The position numbers were made by a program, and so were the translations under genes. A stretch of DNA of 64,000 nt, from contig NZ_JAKLJA010000029.1 in the NCBI RefSeq assembly GCF_022213065.1, forward strand, positions 1 through 64,000, given 5' to 3'. This document shows, piece by piece, positions 1 to 9,864 of this stretch (its first letter is position 1; each line of letters opens with the position of its first letter). The stretch comes from Paraburkholderia tagetis. Its GTDB lineage: Bacteria > Pseudomonadota > Gammaproteobacteria > Burkholderiales > Burkholderiaceae. The notes under the pieces are model-generated. The model did not search any database, was not told the DNA's origin, and saw only the letters and a list, made by a program, of their open reading frames with translations.

Positions 1-85
1 CCGTGCTGCCGGAAGTGGGCTGCGTGGATTGCGTGGGCTGGGCGGGCGACGCTGCAACGCCATGGCGGGGAAGACTGCTTTTCAT
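1..85 (-). CDS. Sugar ABC transporter permease, N-terminal fragment (cut by window edge)
   Basis: Only the first 28 codons lie in the window; they read MKSSLPRHGVAASPAQ and continue off the left edge. The ATG at 85-83 is preceded by GAGGAG with good spacing, so the start is well supported. It directly follows the sugar ABC ATPase gene on the same strand, where RbsC/XylH-type inner-membrane permeases normally sit. The polar Pro/Gln/Thr-rich beginning would be a cytoplasmic lead-in before the first membrane helix. The permease assignment is from gene order only; no transmembrane segment is visible in this piece. Confidence 0.6.
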   Translation of the reverse strand, partial: MKSSLPRHGVAASPAQPTQSTQPTSGST

Positions 86-128
86 GATGTCGTGCTCCTC
101 AATATCTCTTCGACTGGTGCGTTAGCGA

Positions 129-176
129 GTGCATCAGCGGGTGCATCAGCAGGTGCATCAGCGGGTGTGTCAGACG
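129..176. repeat. 12-bp tandem repeat, four units
   Basis: Four consecutive 12-bp units (GTGCATCAGCGG, with one C/A change in the second and a degenerate last unit) lie between the ABC ATPase stop and the permease ribosome binding site. Because the unit is a multiple of three, copy number can change without a frameshift; one minus-strand frame reads it as a Pro-Ala-Asp-Ala repeat. It occupies the intercistronic spacer and is probably a slippage-generated array. Confidence 0.8.
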
Positions 177-188
177 AGTTCGTCAAAT

Positions 189-1728
<1,540 letters not shown>

Positions 1729-1742
<14 letters not shown>

Positions 1743-1836
1743 GGCTCTCCTCCTGCGCTTGAGCGTAAGGGTTATCCGCTTTCTCGCCGTGATACCGGTC
1801 ATCGGTGCGGGCATACGTCTGGCTCGCATCATTCAT
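1729..1836 (-). CDS. Possible small ORF bridging the epimerase and the ABC ATPase
   Basis: A 35-codon frame begins at an ATG overlapping the epimerase stop codon (ATGA) and ends 14 nt inside the ATPase gene. GAGG lies about 10 nt upstream of its ATG. The product is polar, with no membrane segment and no recognised family. The double overlap suggests translational coupling across an otherwise untranslated 90-nt gap, but the frame may equally be chance in GC-rich DNA. Confidence 0.25.
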
Positions 1837-2861
1837 GGCGTCACGACCTCGAATCGATAAGCCATTTCAACCGGATGACCCGGCTCGAGCGAGACCGCGG
1901 TTGGAATCCCTCTCGCATTGATGGGGTTTGCCGCCAGCGAAGGGCGGCAGCCGAGTTCAAATGCGCTTGCCACAGGCTCGACGCCCACGCACAGGTTGCG
2001 GCCGTTCCAGGGGCTGTAAGTGCGGCCCCGGTTGCTGATCCATAGTAAAAGTGATGGGAGTATGGAGGCGTCCCATGTCAGACGATACGCAACTTCGGAT
2101 TCCTCATTCTTCAGGGTGACCGCCCCATCCACGCCGCATAGCTGAATGATTTCTTCCGTATCGTGCGCGAAGGGCAAGCGGTCGAACGCCGCCGTTCCTC
2201 CCGCACGTAGCGGGACGTGATCGAGTTGCTCGAAAACGGCGCCTGGCGCGGCATGAGACACACCGGGTTCGGGGCCGGCCGGATGAACGACGCCAAAGCG
2301 AAACGCGCCAGGCTCGATTTGCAGGGCTCCGGCCATCGACGGCAATGCCAGGTTCGGATGCAGCCCAATCGGCCGGCGTGTCTTGCGGCGAGCCTCGATC
2401 TTCACGGAGAAGTCGATTGCGGGGCCGTTGGGGTCGGCACGGATCACGCGCACGACACGGGCGATCGACGACTCAGGCGGATAGTCGAGCGCAATCTCGA
2501 TCGAGAGATCCGTCTGGCGCACGAGGGTCCATTCACCTACGCAGACATAACCATGCAGCAGATCATCGCTCGCATCCAGTGGGCCATCGTGTGCGTCGAC
2601 TGACGCAGCGAGACTCTTACGCCAGCTTTCCACGGCCGACTCGGCCGACCAGGGCACCCCGAACGGAACGCAGGGAAATTCGCTTCTGAGCTGGCCGAGC
2701 AATCCCGCCTGCCTGGGCGTTTCATCGCTAAGCCAAGGGGCTTCGTAAAACGGCGCGACGCGCCCGTTACCGTTGCGCAGCGAAACGCCGCCGAGCATGC
2801 CGCCCCTTGCGTGAACGTCAAGGGAGCCGTGAGGCCATTCCAGGTGCCAGATTTTATCCAT
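1833..2861 (-). CDS. Aldose 1-epimerase family protein
   Basis: A 342-residue protein of the galactose-mutarotase-like fold, which interconverts alpha and beta anomers of free sugars in the cytoplasm. The sequence opens with WHLEWPHGSLDVHARGGML, has HGYV near residue 105 and GLHPNLALP near residue 170 (the catalytic-His region of this fold), and VGVEPV followed by ASAFELG near residue 300. Length is normal. It follows zwf by 42 nt on the same strand and precedes the ABC ATPase, so it probably supplies the anomer preferred by the kinase or dehydrogenase step. The specific sugar is not determined. Confidence 0.8.
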   Translation of the reverse strand: MDKIWHLEWPHGSLDVHARGGMLGGVSLRNGNGRVAPFYEAPWLSDETPRQAGLLGQLRSEFPCVPFGVPWSAESAVESWRKSLAASVDAHDGPLDASDDLLHGYVCVGEWTLVRQTDLSIEIALDYPPESSIARVVRVIRADPNGPAIDFSVKIEARRKTRRPIGLHPNLALPSMAGALQIEPGAFRFGVVHPAGPEPGVSHAAPGAVFEQLDHVPLRAGGTAAFDRLPFAHDTEEIIQLCGVDGAVTLKNEESEVAYRLTWDASILPSLLLWISNRGRTYSPWNGRNLCVGVEPVASAFELGCRPSLAANPINARGIPTAVSLEPGHPVEMAYRFEVVTP

Positions 2862-2903
2862 GCGCGTTGGTCTCGAGATGAAAGGGGAGAGCGCTGTGCC
2901 GAA

Positions 2904-4385
2904 TCAGTTTTCTTCTTCCGGCCAGCAGGTGTTGTGGCGAGCGAGCAGTGCGCTGGCCGCCGCCGGTCCCCATGTGCCGGACGCGTAGGGCTTCGGCAAG
3001 CTGGTCTGGGTGGCCCAGTCTTCGAGGATCGGTGCGACCCAGTGCCATGCCGCTTCCTGTTCGTCGCGCCGTACGAAAAGGGCGAGCCGCCCGCCGATTA
3101 CATCGAGCAGCAAGCGCTGATACGCCTCCATCCGGTCCTGCTGGAAGAATTGATCGAAGGCGAGATCCAGATGCACGCCTTGCAAGGTCATGCCCATGCC
3201 CGGCTGCTTGGCGAGGGCGCTGAGGCGAATCGATTCGTTAGGCTGCAAACGGATCGTCAGCCGGTTCGAACCCGGACGCAACGCCGTCGGACCCAGCGCC
3301 GAGTGCGGCACCGGCCGGAAGTTGACGACGATTTCAGCGATGCGGCCCGCGAGTCGTTTGCCGGTGCGCAGAAAAAACGGCACACCTGCCCAGCGCCAGT
3401 TTTCCACCTCGACTTTCAACGCAACGAAAGTCTCGGTCGTGCTGCCTTGCCGGACACCCGGCTCCGCGTGATACGCGCAGACGGAAGCGTCTTTGATGGC
3501 GCCCGCGTGATATTGCCCACGGACCACGCTCTGCCGGATTTCATCGCCAAGCACCGGCTTGAGTGCGCGCAGCACGCGCAGCTTCTCGTCGCGCACCGCA
3601 TCGGCGTCCATGGAGCGTGGCGGCTCCATCGCGATGATGGAAAGCAGTTGCAGCAGGTGGTTCTGCACCATGTCGCGCAACGCACCGGTCTGATCGTAGA
3701 AATTGCCGCGGCTTTCGACGCCCAGTTCCTCGGCGACGGTGATCTGGATGCTCTCGACCCATTCGCGGCGCCACAATGGTTCGAACAACGAATTACCAAA
3801 GCGCAGTGCGAGCAGGTTCTGGACCGCTTCCTTGCCGAGGTAGTGATCGATCCGGTAAATCTGGTCTTCGTCGAAAATCTGGCCGACGGCGTCGTTGATC
3901 GCATTGGACGATTCCAGATCGTATCCGAGCGGCTTTTCCAGCACGATGCGCGAGCCTTCGGTGAGACCGGCCGACGCCAGCGCGCGGCAGATCGGCACGA
4001 ACAGCGCGGGCCCCGTCGCCAGATAAAAAATGCGCCGGCCGGGAGCCGTACCGAGCGTATCGCGCAACAAGGCATACGTTTCAGGTTGGCCAGCGTCGAG
4101 CATGACGTAGGCGATACGCTCGAGAAAGCTTCGCCATGCCGGGTCTTCGATCGCGGCGCCGGCAATATGGGGCTTCACGTGCTCGCGAACCCACCGCAGA
4201 TAGCCGCTCGTATCGAGTGCCGTCTGCGCGACCGCGACGATCTGGCCATCGGGCGCGAGCAGGCCGTCACGATGTGCCGCAAAGAGGGCGGGCAAAATCT
4301 TGCGCATCGCGAGATCGCCGGTTCCGCCGAACAGGACGAAGGCGAATGGAGGGTGTTCCGGCTCGCGGGTAGAGCGTTTCGTCAT
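2904..4385 (-). CDS. zwf: Glucose-6-phosphate 1-dehydrogenase
   Basis: A 493-residue enzyme, normal for the family, oxidising glucose 6-phosphate to 6-phosphogluconolactone with NAD(P)+; this is the entry to the Entner-Doudoroff and pentose-phosphate routes. The N-terminal nucleotide-binding motif is FGGTGDLAMRK and the substrate and catalytic motif is RIDHYLGKE near residue 175. The start is set at 4385 (MTKRSTREPEHPPF) because the frame further upstream runs antisense-like through the sugar kinase. It lies 14 nt after the kinase stop and is probably translationally coupled, since no strong ribosome site is visible. This is likely an operon-specific paralogue of a housekeeping zwf elsewhere. 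Confidence 0.95.
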   Translation of the reverse strand: MTKRSTREPEHPPFAFVLFGGTGDLAMRKILPALFAAHRDGLLAPDGQIVAVAQTALDTSGYLRWVREHVKPHIAGAAIEDPAWRSFLERIAYVMLDAGQPETYALLRDTLGTAPGRRIFYLATGPALFVPICRALASAGLTEGSRIVLEKPLGYDLESSNAINDAVGQIFDEDQIYRIDHYLGKEAVQNLLALRFGNSLFEPLWRREWVESIQITVAEELGVESRGNFYDQTGALRDMVQNHLLQLLSIIAMEPPRSMDADAVRDEKLRVLRALKPVLGDEIRQSVVRGQYHAGAIKDASVCAYHAEPGVRQGSTTETFVALKVEVENWRWAGVPFFLRTGKRLAGRIAEIVVNFRPVPHSALGPTALRPGSNRLTIRLQPNESIRLSALAKQPGMGMTLQGVHLDLAFDQFFQQDRMEAYQRLLLDVIGGRLALFVRRDEQEAAWHWVAPILEDWATQTSLPKPYASGTWGPAAASALLARHNTCWPEEEN

Positions 4386-4399
4386 GGCGTTCAGTGCGT

Positions 4400-5338
4400 T
4401 CAGTGTTGGAGATCGGGACAAAGACTTGCGGAATCGGTCAGCGCAGCCACGTCGTCGCGTTGCGGCGCGTAGGCACCCTCGTGCGCGCACGTTACTGCGG
4501 CACACGCGGCGGAAAACGCCAGATGAGCGTTCAGTGGCGCATCGGGTCGCGTGAGCAGACTCGCCAGCCATCCGCCAAAGCAGGCGTCGCCGCAGCCAAC
4601 GGTGTCGACCACCCGGGTCGCGAACGCTGGCTGAAACAACACCTCCCGCGCCGTGAACAGTTGCATGCCGTCGGCTCCGCGCGTCAGGAGGATGGCCGCC
4701 GTTGGCGCCCACGCGCGCAGTTGAGCGAGTGCCGAGGCTTCGTCCAGTTCGGGAAACAAGCCCCGCAGATCCTCGTCGGACACCTTGATGTAACTGGCCA
4801 GCCCGGCCATGCGACGCAGTGTGCTCCGATAGGCCGGGCCGGCCATCGGATCGCGGTAGTTCGGATCGAATGAGATGCGCTTGCCGGCCGCATGGGCGGC
4901 CTCCGCAATCTCCAGAAGGTGCGCGGCCAGCGGCTGCCGGACCAGGCTGAGCGAGCCGAAGTGAACGATCTGGGCCGCGTCCAGCCAACCCGAAGGCAAG
5001 GCACGAGCGTCGAACGCGAGGTCGGCGCTGTTCTCGCCGACAAAGAAATATTGCGGCGGGTGCTTCGAGACGACCATGGCGAGAAGCGGCGCGTGATCGA
5101 CCTGGCGCGTGAAGCGCATGTCGAGTCCTGCTTGCTGGCTTTGCTGCATCAACTCGTCGCCGAAGGTGTCGCGGCTAACAGTGCCGGCAAAACCCGTGGG
5201 CACGCCCAGGCGCGCGCCCACGCGGGCGACGTTCCAGCACGATCCACCGGGCGCGCTACGCCAGCGCTGGTTGTCTTCGCGGATAAAGTCGGTCAGGGCT
5301 TCGCCGAACACGACCAGTTTGGGGAGATTCGTCGTCAT
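4400..5338 (-). CDS. PfkB-family carbohydrate kinase, probable fructokinase
   Basis: A 312-residue ribokinase-fold kinase. The N-terminal substrate region reads VVFGEALTDFI and SAPGGSCWNVA, and the C-terminal anion hole with catalytic Asp is DTVGCGDACFGG near residue 250. It phosphorylates a sugar with ATP in the cytoplasm. Its place between glucose-6-phosphate isomerase and zwf fits fructose to fructose 6-phosphate, then glucose 6-phosphate, then 6-phosphogluconolactone. A 2-keto-3-deoxygluconate kinase would be the main alternative, but the adjacent isomerase favours fructokinase. Confidence 0.85.
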   Translation of the reverse strand: MTTNLPKLVVFGEALTDFIREDNQRWRSAPGGSCWNVARVGARLGVPTGFAGTVSRDTFGDELMQQSQQAGLDMRFTRQVDHAPLLAMVVSKHPPQYFFVGENSADLAFDARALPSGWLDAAQIVHFGSLSLVRQPLAAHLLEIAEAAHAAGKRISFDPNYRDPMAGPAYRSTLRRMAGLASYIKVSDEDLRGLFPELDEASALAQLRAWAPTAAILLTRGADGMQLFTAREVLFQPAFATRVVDTVGCGDACFGGWLASLLTRPDAPLNAHLAFSAACAAVTCAHEGAYAPQRDDVAALTDSASLCPDLQH

Positions 5339-5374
5339 TCGAATGGACTCAGTTCACCGAATTAAATTTCCGGC

Positions 5375-7045
5375 TCAGTTTGCCGATGCGGATTGCTGCT
5401 TGCGCCGCTGCCTGAAACGGTCGATCAGACCGTTGGTGGAACTGTCATGGGCGAGTGCCGCGTCCGGCTGGGCAACGTCATGGGCAACGTCATGGGCAAC
5501 CTCGCGCTCGATCGTCACGGCCAGCCGCTTGCCGAGTTCCACGCCCCATTGATCGAACGAATTAATGTTCCAGATTGCCCCTTGCACGAACACCTTGTGC
5601 TCGTATAGCGCGAGCAGGGCGCCGAGCGAGGCCGGATCGAGCTTGTCGAGACAGATCGTATTGGTCGGGCGGTTGCCATCGAAGTTGCGGTGTGGTTCAT
5701 TCGCCGCTGGCGAGCCATTCATCAGCGCTTCGGATTGCGCGAAGCAATTGGCGAGCAGAATCTCGTGGTGAGCGTCTAGCGCATGATGCGGCTGAATGCA
5801 GGCGATGAAGTCCGCCGGAATCAACGCGGTCCCCTGGTGCAGCAACTGGAAGAACGCATGCTGGCCGTTGGTGCCAGGCTCGCCCCAGATGACGGGCCCG
5901 GTCGCGTAGTCGACGCGCTCGCCCGCAAGCGTGACGGACTTGCCGTTGCTCTCCATGTCGAGCTGCTGTAAATACGCGGGCAGACGGTGCAGATAGCGGT
6001 CGTATGGTGCGATCAGATGGCTCGTCGCGCCGAAAAAGTTGATGTGCCAGATGCCGATCAAGGCGAGCAGCACCGGCAGATTCTCTGCGAGCGGTGCGTC
6101 GACGAAATGGCGGTCCATCGCATGCGCTCCACCGAGCATCGCCTCGAAGGCGTCCATGCCGATCGCGAGCGCAATGGGCAATCCGATCGCGGACCAGAGC
6201 GAGTACCGGCCGCCCACCCAGTCCCAGAACCCGAACATGTTCTCCGGATCGATGCCGAACCTGACGACGGTTTGGGTATTCGTGGAAACGGCCACGAAGT
6301 GCTTCGCGACGGCCGCTTCGGGCGCGCCGCTCGCCACTAACCATGCGCGCGCGGTTTGGGCGTTGACGAGCGTCTCCCGCGTGGTAAAGGTCTTCGACGC
6401 CACGACGAAGAGCGTCGTTTCCGGATCGACGCTGCGTAATACCTCGGCGATGTCCGCGCCATCGACGTTGGACACGAAGTGCATCGTCAACGCTTCGTGC
6501 GCATAGGGTTTCAGCGCTTCGCAGACCATGCGCGGCCCGAGGTCCGAGCCACCGATACCGATGTTCACCACGTCGGTTATCGCTCGACCGGTGTAGCCGC
6601 GCCAGATGCCATCGCGCACGGCGTCGGTGAAGCGGCGCATTTTTGCCAGCACCGCCGAGACTTCAGGAACTACGTCCTTGCCGTCCACACGAATCGGCAT
6701 GGCGCTGCGTTCGCGTAGCGCAACGTGCAGCACCGCCCGGTCTTCGGTGGTATTGATCCGCTCGCCCGCGAACATTGCGCGCCGCCGTTCTTCCACGCCG
6801 GTCTCGCGCGCGAGCGCGCACAGGAGTTCGAGCGTTTCGGCCGTCACCAGATTCTTCGAGTAATCGAGGTACAGGCCGGCCGCTTCCAGCGAGAAGCGTG
6901 CAGCGCGATCTGGATCATCGGCGAACAGCTTGCCGATCGTCGCGTGCGCGAGGCTTGCTCGATGCGTGGTGAGCGCGCGCCACGCAGGTGACCGGGTGAG
7001 CGTGGGTGTGGCCGGTTGCTGCACGGTCGGTTGTGACATGTTCAT
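5375..7045 (-). CDS. pgi: Glucose-6-phosphate isomerase
   Basis: A 556-residue enzyme interconverting fructose 6-phosphate and glucose 6-phosphate. Family motifs are clear: VNIGIGGSDLGPRM near residue 160, GGRYSLWSAIGLPIA near 285, GEPGTNGQHAFFQLLHQGT with catalytic His near 400, and the C-terminal WNINSFDQWGVELGK. Two ATGs (7045 and 7039) could start it. The last 30 residues contain a short Val-Ala-His-Asp repeat, encoded by a threefold 12-bp repeat at about 5465-5505, giving a longer tail than usual; core residues are intact. It is second in the operon after the ROK gene, 60 nt downstream of it. Confidence 0.96.
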   Translation of the reverse strand: MNMSQPTVQQPATPTLTRSPAWRALTTHRASLAHATIGKLFADDPDRAARFSLEAAGLYLDYSKNLVTAETLELLCALARETGVEERRRAMFAGERINTTEDRAVLHVALRERSAMPIRVDGKDVVPEVSAVLAKMRRFTDAVRDGIWRGYTGRAITDVVNIGIGGSDLGPRMVCEALKPYAHEALTMHFVSNVDGADIAEVLRSVDPETTLFVVASKTFTTRETLVNAQTARAWLVASGAPEAAVAKHFVAVSTNTQTVVRFGIDPENMFGFWDWVGGRYSLWSAIGLPIALAIGMDAFEAMLGGAHAMDRHFVDAPLAENLPVLLALIGIWHINFFGATSHLIAPYDRYLHRLPAYLQQLDMESNGKSVTLAGERVDYATGPVIWGEPGTNGQHAFFQLLHQGTALIPADFIACIQPHHALDAHHEILLANCFAQSEALMNGSPAANEPHRNFDGNRPTNTICLDKLDPASLGALLALYEHKVFVQGAIWNINSFDQWGVELGKRLAVTIEREVAHDVAHDVAQPDAALAHDSSTNGLIDRFRQRRKQQSASAN

Positions 7046-7105
7046 CCCGCAGGTGAAAGAAGATAGGAGTCAAGGGGTTTCGCCAGCATTTCGCATTACG
7101 GAATC

Positions 7106-8407
7106 CTAAGTGCCATGCAAAAAATTAATGCTGGAGATCATTCGGCTTCGTCGAGTCTGGATGGCTTGCAGATGAACTGCACAATCGTCACGTTCTTGAA
7201 CGTCACCGCCTTTTAGCGAGTCAGCGCGTGGAGAAAAGTTAAAGAACATGGGCAGCGTGGCGGCGCCGATCGCACTTGCATGCGCTCCAAACGCACCACG
7301 CAGGAGCCTGGGCGTCCCGCGCGCTTGCGGCGCGCCGGCGGCCAGCGCGACACGCAAGCGCCGTATCAGCTGCTCGATGAAGCCGGCGTCGACATCGGCA
7401 TCGATCACGATCACCGGCACGTCGAGCACGCACACCATCGCGCGCAGGGCCGGGGCGAGCGCATCGATGCAATCGTCGAGCCACTCGTCGAGCGCCGGCA
7501 GGCGCCGCGCAATGCAGTCTTCGAGGCTCGCCCGATGCTCGACCGGTTCACCGCGGGAACGCAGGTGCTGTACGAGGGCATCGAGCGAGGCGCGCGAAAG
7601 CAGAAGGTCCCATCGACCCATTAGCTGCGGCGCCGACGCTAGCCTGTGGGGCGAAACGGGCATCGCGCCAAAATCGCCCGCATTGCCGCTTGCGCCGCGC
7701 AGACAGTCGCCGTCGACGGCGATGCCGCCGCCGATCGCCTGCCCGAGAAACAGGTAGAGAAAATCGTCGCGTTGGCGTCCGCAGCCGTAGAACAGTTCCG
7801 CAATCGTGGCCGCCGTTCCTTCGTTTTCACGCCATACCGGCAGCGAAAGCGCTTGCGAAAGTTCAGCCGGAAAATCGACTTCACCCCATGCACGGAGCGC
7901 TTCAGGTGGCACAGATTGCCCGCTTGCGGCGTAGTGCGGCTGCGCGACACCTACACCGGCGAGCCGAGCGCGTTCTTCCTCGGTGAGCAACCGCAGCAGG
8001 TCGTGAATGTCATCCCGGACGATCGCAAGGGCATCGGACGGATGCGGGGGGACCCGGTCGTGGACCCGTCGCTTGAGCAATTGGCCGGCGAAATCCACCA
8101 GCACCGTCTCGATGCGGGTGTGCTCCCGCCGCACGCCGATGCCGAATGCACCGCGTGGTGCGAGGCGTACGCGCGAGGCCGATGAATCACGCCGACTTTC
8201 GACATGCTGTTGGGCGAACTCGATCAGTCCGGCTTCGGCGAGTGACGCGATAGCGCTGTCCACGCAGGCGCCGGTCAGATTCGCGAGTCGGGCGAGGTCC
8301 GCTTGCGAGGCCTGCCCGGCACGACGCAGCGCCAGCAGCAGCACGCGCTCGTTATGCCGGCGCACATTTGCCGAATGGCGACCCTGGCCAGCATGCGGAC
8401 CTTTCAC
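7106..8407 (-). CDS. ROK-family transcriptional regulator
   Basis: About 433 residues with an N-terminal winged helix (QASQADLARLANLTGACVDSAIASL, roughly residues 32-57) followed by a ROK sugar-kinase-like domain with GQAIGGGIAVDGDCLRGASGNAGDFG near residue 220. This is the NagC/XylR/Mlc type of sugar-responsive DNA-binding protein. The start codon is GTG at 8407, preceded by GGAGGAGATTC. It heads the sugar operon and probably represses it until the transported sugar or its phosphate binds. The zinc-binding CxCGxxGC signature of many ROK proteins is not evident, so ligand specificity may differ. Confidence 0.88.
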   Translation of the reverse strand: MKGPHAGQGRHSANVRRHNERVLLLALRRAGQASQADLARLANLTGACVDSAIASLAEAGLIEFAQQHVESRRDSSASRVRLAPRGAFGIGVRREHTRIETVLVDFAGQLLKRRVHDRVPPHPSDALAIVRDDIHDLLRLLTEEERARLAGVGVAQPHYAASGQSVPPEALRAWGEVDFPAELSQALSLPVWRENEGTAATIAELFYGCGRQRDDFLYLFLGQAIGGGIAVDGDCLRGASGNAGDFGAMPVSPHRLASAPQLMGRWDLLLSRASLDALVQHLRSRGEPVEHRASLEDCIARRLPALDEWLDDCIDALAPALRAMVCVLDVPVIVIDADVDAGFIEQLIRRLRVALAAGAPQARGTPRLLRGAFGAHASAIGAATLPMFFNFSPRADSLKGGDVQERDDCAVHLQAIQTRRSRMISSINFLHGT

Positions 8408-8442
8408 GAATCTCCTCCAACGGGCGAGCCGTCTGTGCAGCG

Positions 8443-8470
8443 ATTAATTAATTCAAGTTGATTTATTAAA
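8443..8470 (-). promoter_or_regulatory. AT-rich candidate operator/promoter of the ROK sugar operon
   Basis: A strongly AT-rich stretch in an otherwise GC-rich neighbourhood lies 36-63 nt upstream of the ROK start. It contains the palindrome ATTAATTAAT and then TTGATTTATTAAA. ROK repressors commonly bind such AT-rich inverted repeats next to their own promoter. No convincing -35/-10 pair can be fixed, so this is a candidate operator only. Confidence 0.4.
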
Positions 8471-9006
8471 GCGCGCGAAGGAGCATCTGTCAGCCCAGGG
8501 AAATCCCGGTGTGGAATCAGGTTGCCGACTCAGCGGATTGACCGCTCCCGGCGCGGTGGGCGGCGTCGCCATGTCGAGCACACGGACTCGGGCGGGCACA
8601 CGGTGGCCGATGCTGGGGAGCAGTCGATCTACGCGCACTGAGTGGCGTTTGTGTGACGTTTGGGAGGATGAACGGGCTGCGGTCGGATCGCAGCCTGTGA
8701 AACGAGTCAAGATGCGCACTGGCCGCGGTTGCACTCTCGGGACGATCTGCGAGTGCAAGTGCAAGTGCTCATACGGACGTGGCGGGGCGGAAGCATTCCT
8801 CTTTCGTGTGCGGATGGCGTGCAAAAATAAGCTCATCGAACGCGTCGATCACGGACGGCGTGTCGTCTTCCCGGCCACGCTGCGAAAGAAGATCGACGCC
8901 AGTCTGAGCGCTGCTCGCGCCCGAAGCATGGCAGGCACTCGCAGTCTTTGTCAAAATACTGTTCGCAGGTTCCCACGCGCACCATTGGGCGTTCGTCGGG
9001 CTGCCT

Positions 9007-9045
9007 GTCGCCGCCAACGGCGACGAATATTGCCGAAGACGGCAA
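9007..9045 (+). other. Tandem hairpins in the leader of copy A
   Basis: Two perfect short stem-loops sit in series: GTCGCCG-CCAA-CGGCGAC at 9007-9024 and TTGCCG-AAGA-CGGCAA at 9030-9045. Both recur in copy B at 25505-25522 and 25484-25499. They end about 55 nt before the zinc-ribbon start codon, so they could form a structured 5' leader, or be REP-like palindromes. Confidence 0.5.
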
Positions 9046-9098
9046 CCGGAATCCATCCTCCTGCCTATCGCAGGACGCACCGTTACAGCAGGCACGAC

Positions 9099-9284
9099 AT
9101 GGCACACGAGCGATGCGAACAATGCGGCAACCTGACGCCGCCCTGGGACACCATACACTGCGGCTCTGGCGATGACCCGCTCCGGCTGCTGGGCGACCGG
9201 ATTGCACTGGGTGCATTTGAGCTTCGCGGAGAACTTCGCGCTGGCTACAGTACGGTGCGCGAGCACATCAACCTGGGTGAGTAG
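9099..9284 (+). pseudogene. Shrunken zinc-ribbon protein gene (copy A)
   Basis: A 61-residue ORF starting MAHERCEQCGNLTPPW corresponds to the 191-residue protein at 24855-25430. Relative to that copy, about 47 codons are missing after GSGD, about 41 after ELRAGY, and the C-terminal third together with the downstream spacer. The first two losses keep the reading frame. The first one removes the second CxxC pair (LCTQC), so a four-Cys zinc site can no longer form. It uses the same start region and precedes the UPF0158 gene by 4 nt. Probably a decaying remnant, though still an open frame. Confidence 0.7.
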
Positions 9285-9288
9285 AGCC

Positions 9289-9717
9289 ATGGTCGCAGTC
9301 AAGCACGATGATCTTTCCTTGGCCTTCGACTTGGTCAGCTACGCGGCGCCAGCGGAGCATAACGCGTATGTCTCGCTCGATACGGGCAAGATCTATTGGA
9401 CTTCTGATTCCAGCGACGCTCCCGACGAGGAGATTCCTGAGGACCTTGAAACTTCAGATCGCTACCTTGCGATACCGCACAAGAACGCGCTCGATCTCGG
9501 AAGACGTCTCGCCTTGCGCTTTGTCGCACAGGAGTTGCCTGCGTGTTACGACCAGGTCGAAGGATTTTTCCGGCGGCAACGGGCTTATGTGCGTTTCAAG
9601 GATTTGCTGGAGCGTGAAGGCGTTCTCGAGGGCTGGTATTCGTTTGAAGCCGATGCTGTCGAATGCGCGCTGAGGCAATGGTGTGCCGAAAACGGGCTTG
9701 AGCTTCTTGAGACATGA
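9289..9717 (+). CDS. UPF0158 family protein (copy A)
   Basis: A 142-residue protein starting MVAVKHDDLSLAFDLVSYAA with the conserved family core (DTGKIYW, YLAIPHKNALDLGRRLALRF, FFRRQRAYVRFKDLLE, WC). It is intact and about 90 percent identical by eye to the copy at 24336-24764; differences are scattered substitutions such as Y/W after the GKI motif. UPF0158 proteins are small, cytoplasmic and of unknown function. The ATG follows the truncated zinc-ribbon stop by 4 nt. Being full length while its upstream partner is reduced suggests it is under selection or more recently copied. Confidence 0.8.
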   Translation: MVAVKHDDLSLAFDLVSYAAPAEHNAYVSLDTGKIYWTSDSSDAPDEEIPEDLETSDRYLAIPHKNALDLGRRLALRFVAQELPACYDQVEGFFRRQRAYVRFKDLLEREGVLEGWYSFEADAVECALRQWCAENGLELLET

Positions 9718-9864
9718 CGGACGCTGTTGGCTCTCGCAACGCCAGGTGTGCTGTTTCCTGTGATCAAGCGCGGACATGTTCCGATGACGCGTCCGGTGCC
9801 GCGCAGCGCGATCGCCTGTGGGCCATGCGAAACTCAGCGATTCCACATCGCCAGGGGCCGCCTT
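9718..9864 (+). pseudogene. Remnant of the 5' side of the helicase gene (copy A)
   Basis: Sequence downstream of UPF0158 copy A matches the segment between UPF0158 copy B and the SF1 helicase body (shared reading: RPVPRSAI). Homology ends abruptly at about 9864, before the ATPase domain would begin. It shows that the ancestral duplicated unit extended into the helicase gene. Confidence 0.6.

Larger units (their letters stand above)
8768..9864 (+). repeat. Inverted-duplication copy A (reduced)
   Basis: This 1.1-kb stretch matches the reverse complement of 24196-25770 along nearly its whole length with scattered base differences. It contains, in order, a conserved hairpin-bearing leader, a shortened zinc-ribbon ORF, a UPF0158 gene and the first part of the helicase-side sequence. 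Three internal blocks present in copy B are missing. About 14 kb containing the betaine operon lies between the two copies. No inverted terminal repeats or transposase were seen at the copy ends. Confidence 0.85.

Noticed and set aside
2811..4472. 553-codon plus-strand frame over zwf
   Set aside because: Complementary to a clear glucose-6-phosphate dehydrogenase; no family similarity of its own.
8511..9098. N-terminal extension of the zinc-ribbon ORF in copy A
   Set aside because: The extension crosses the conserved hairpins and differs between copies in frame and composition; the internal ATG with an upstream AGG is the better start.
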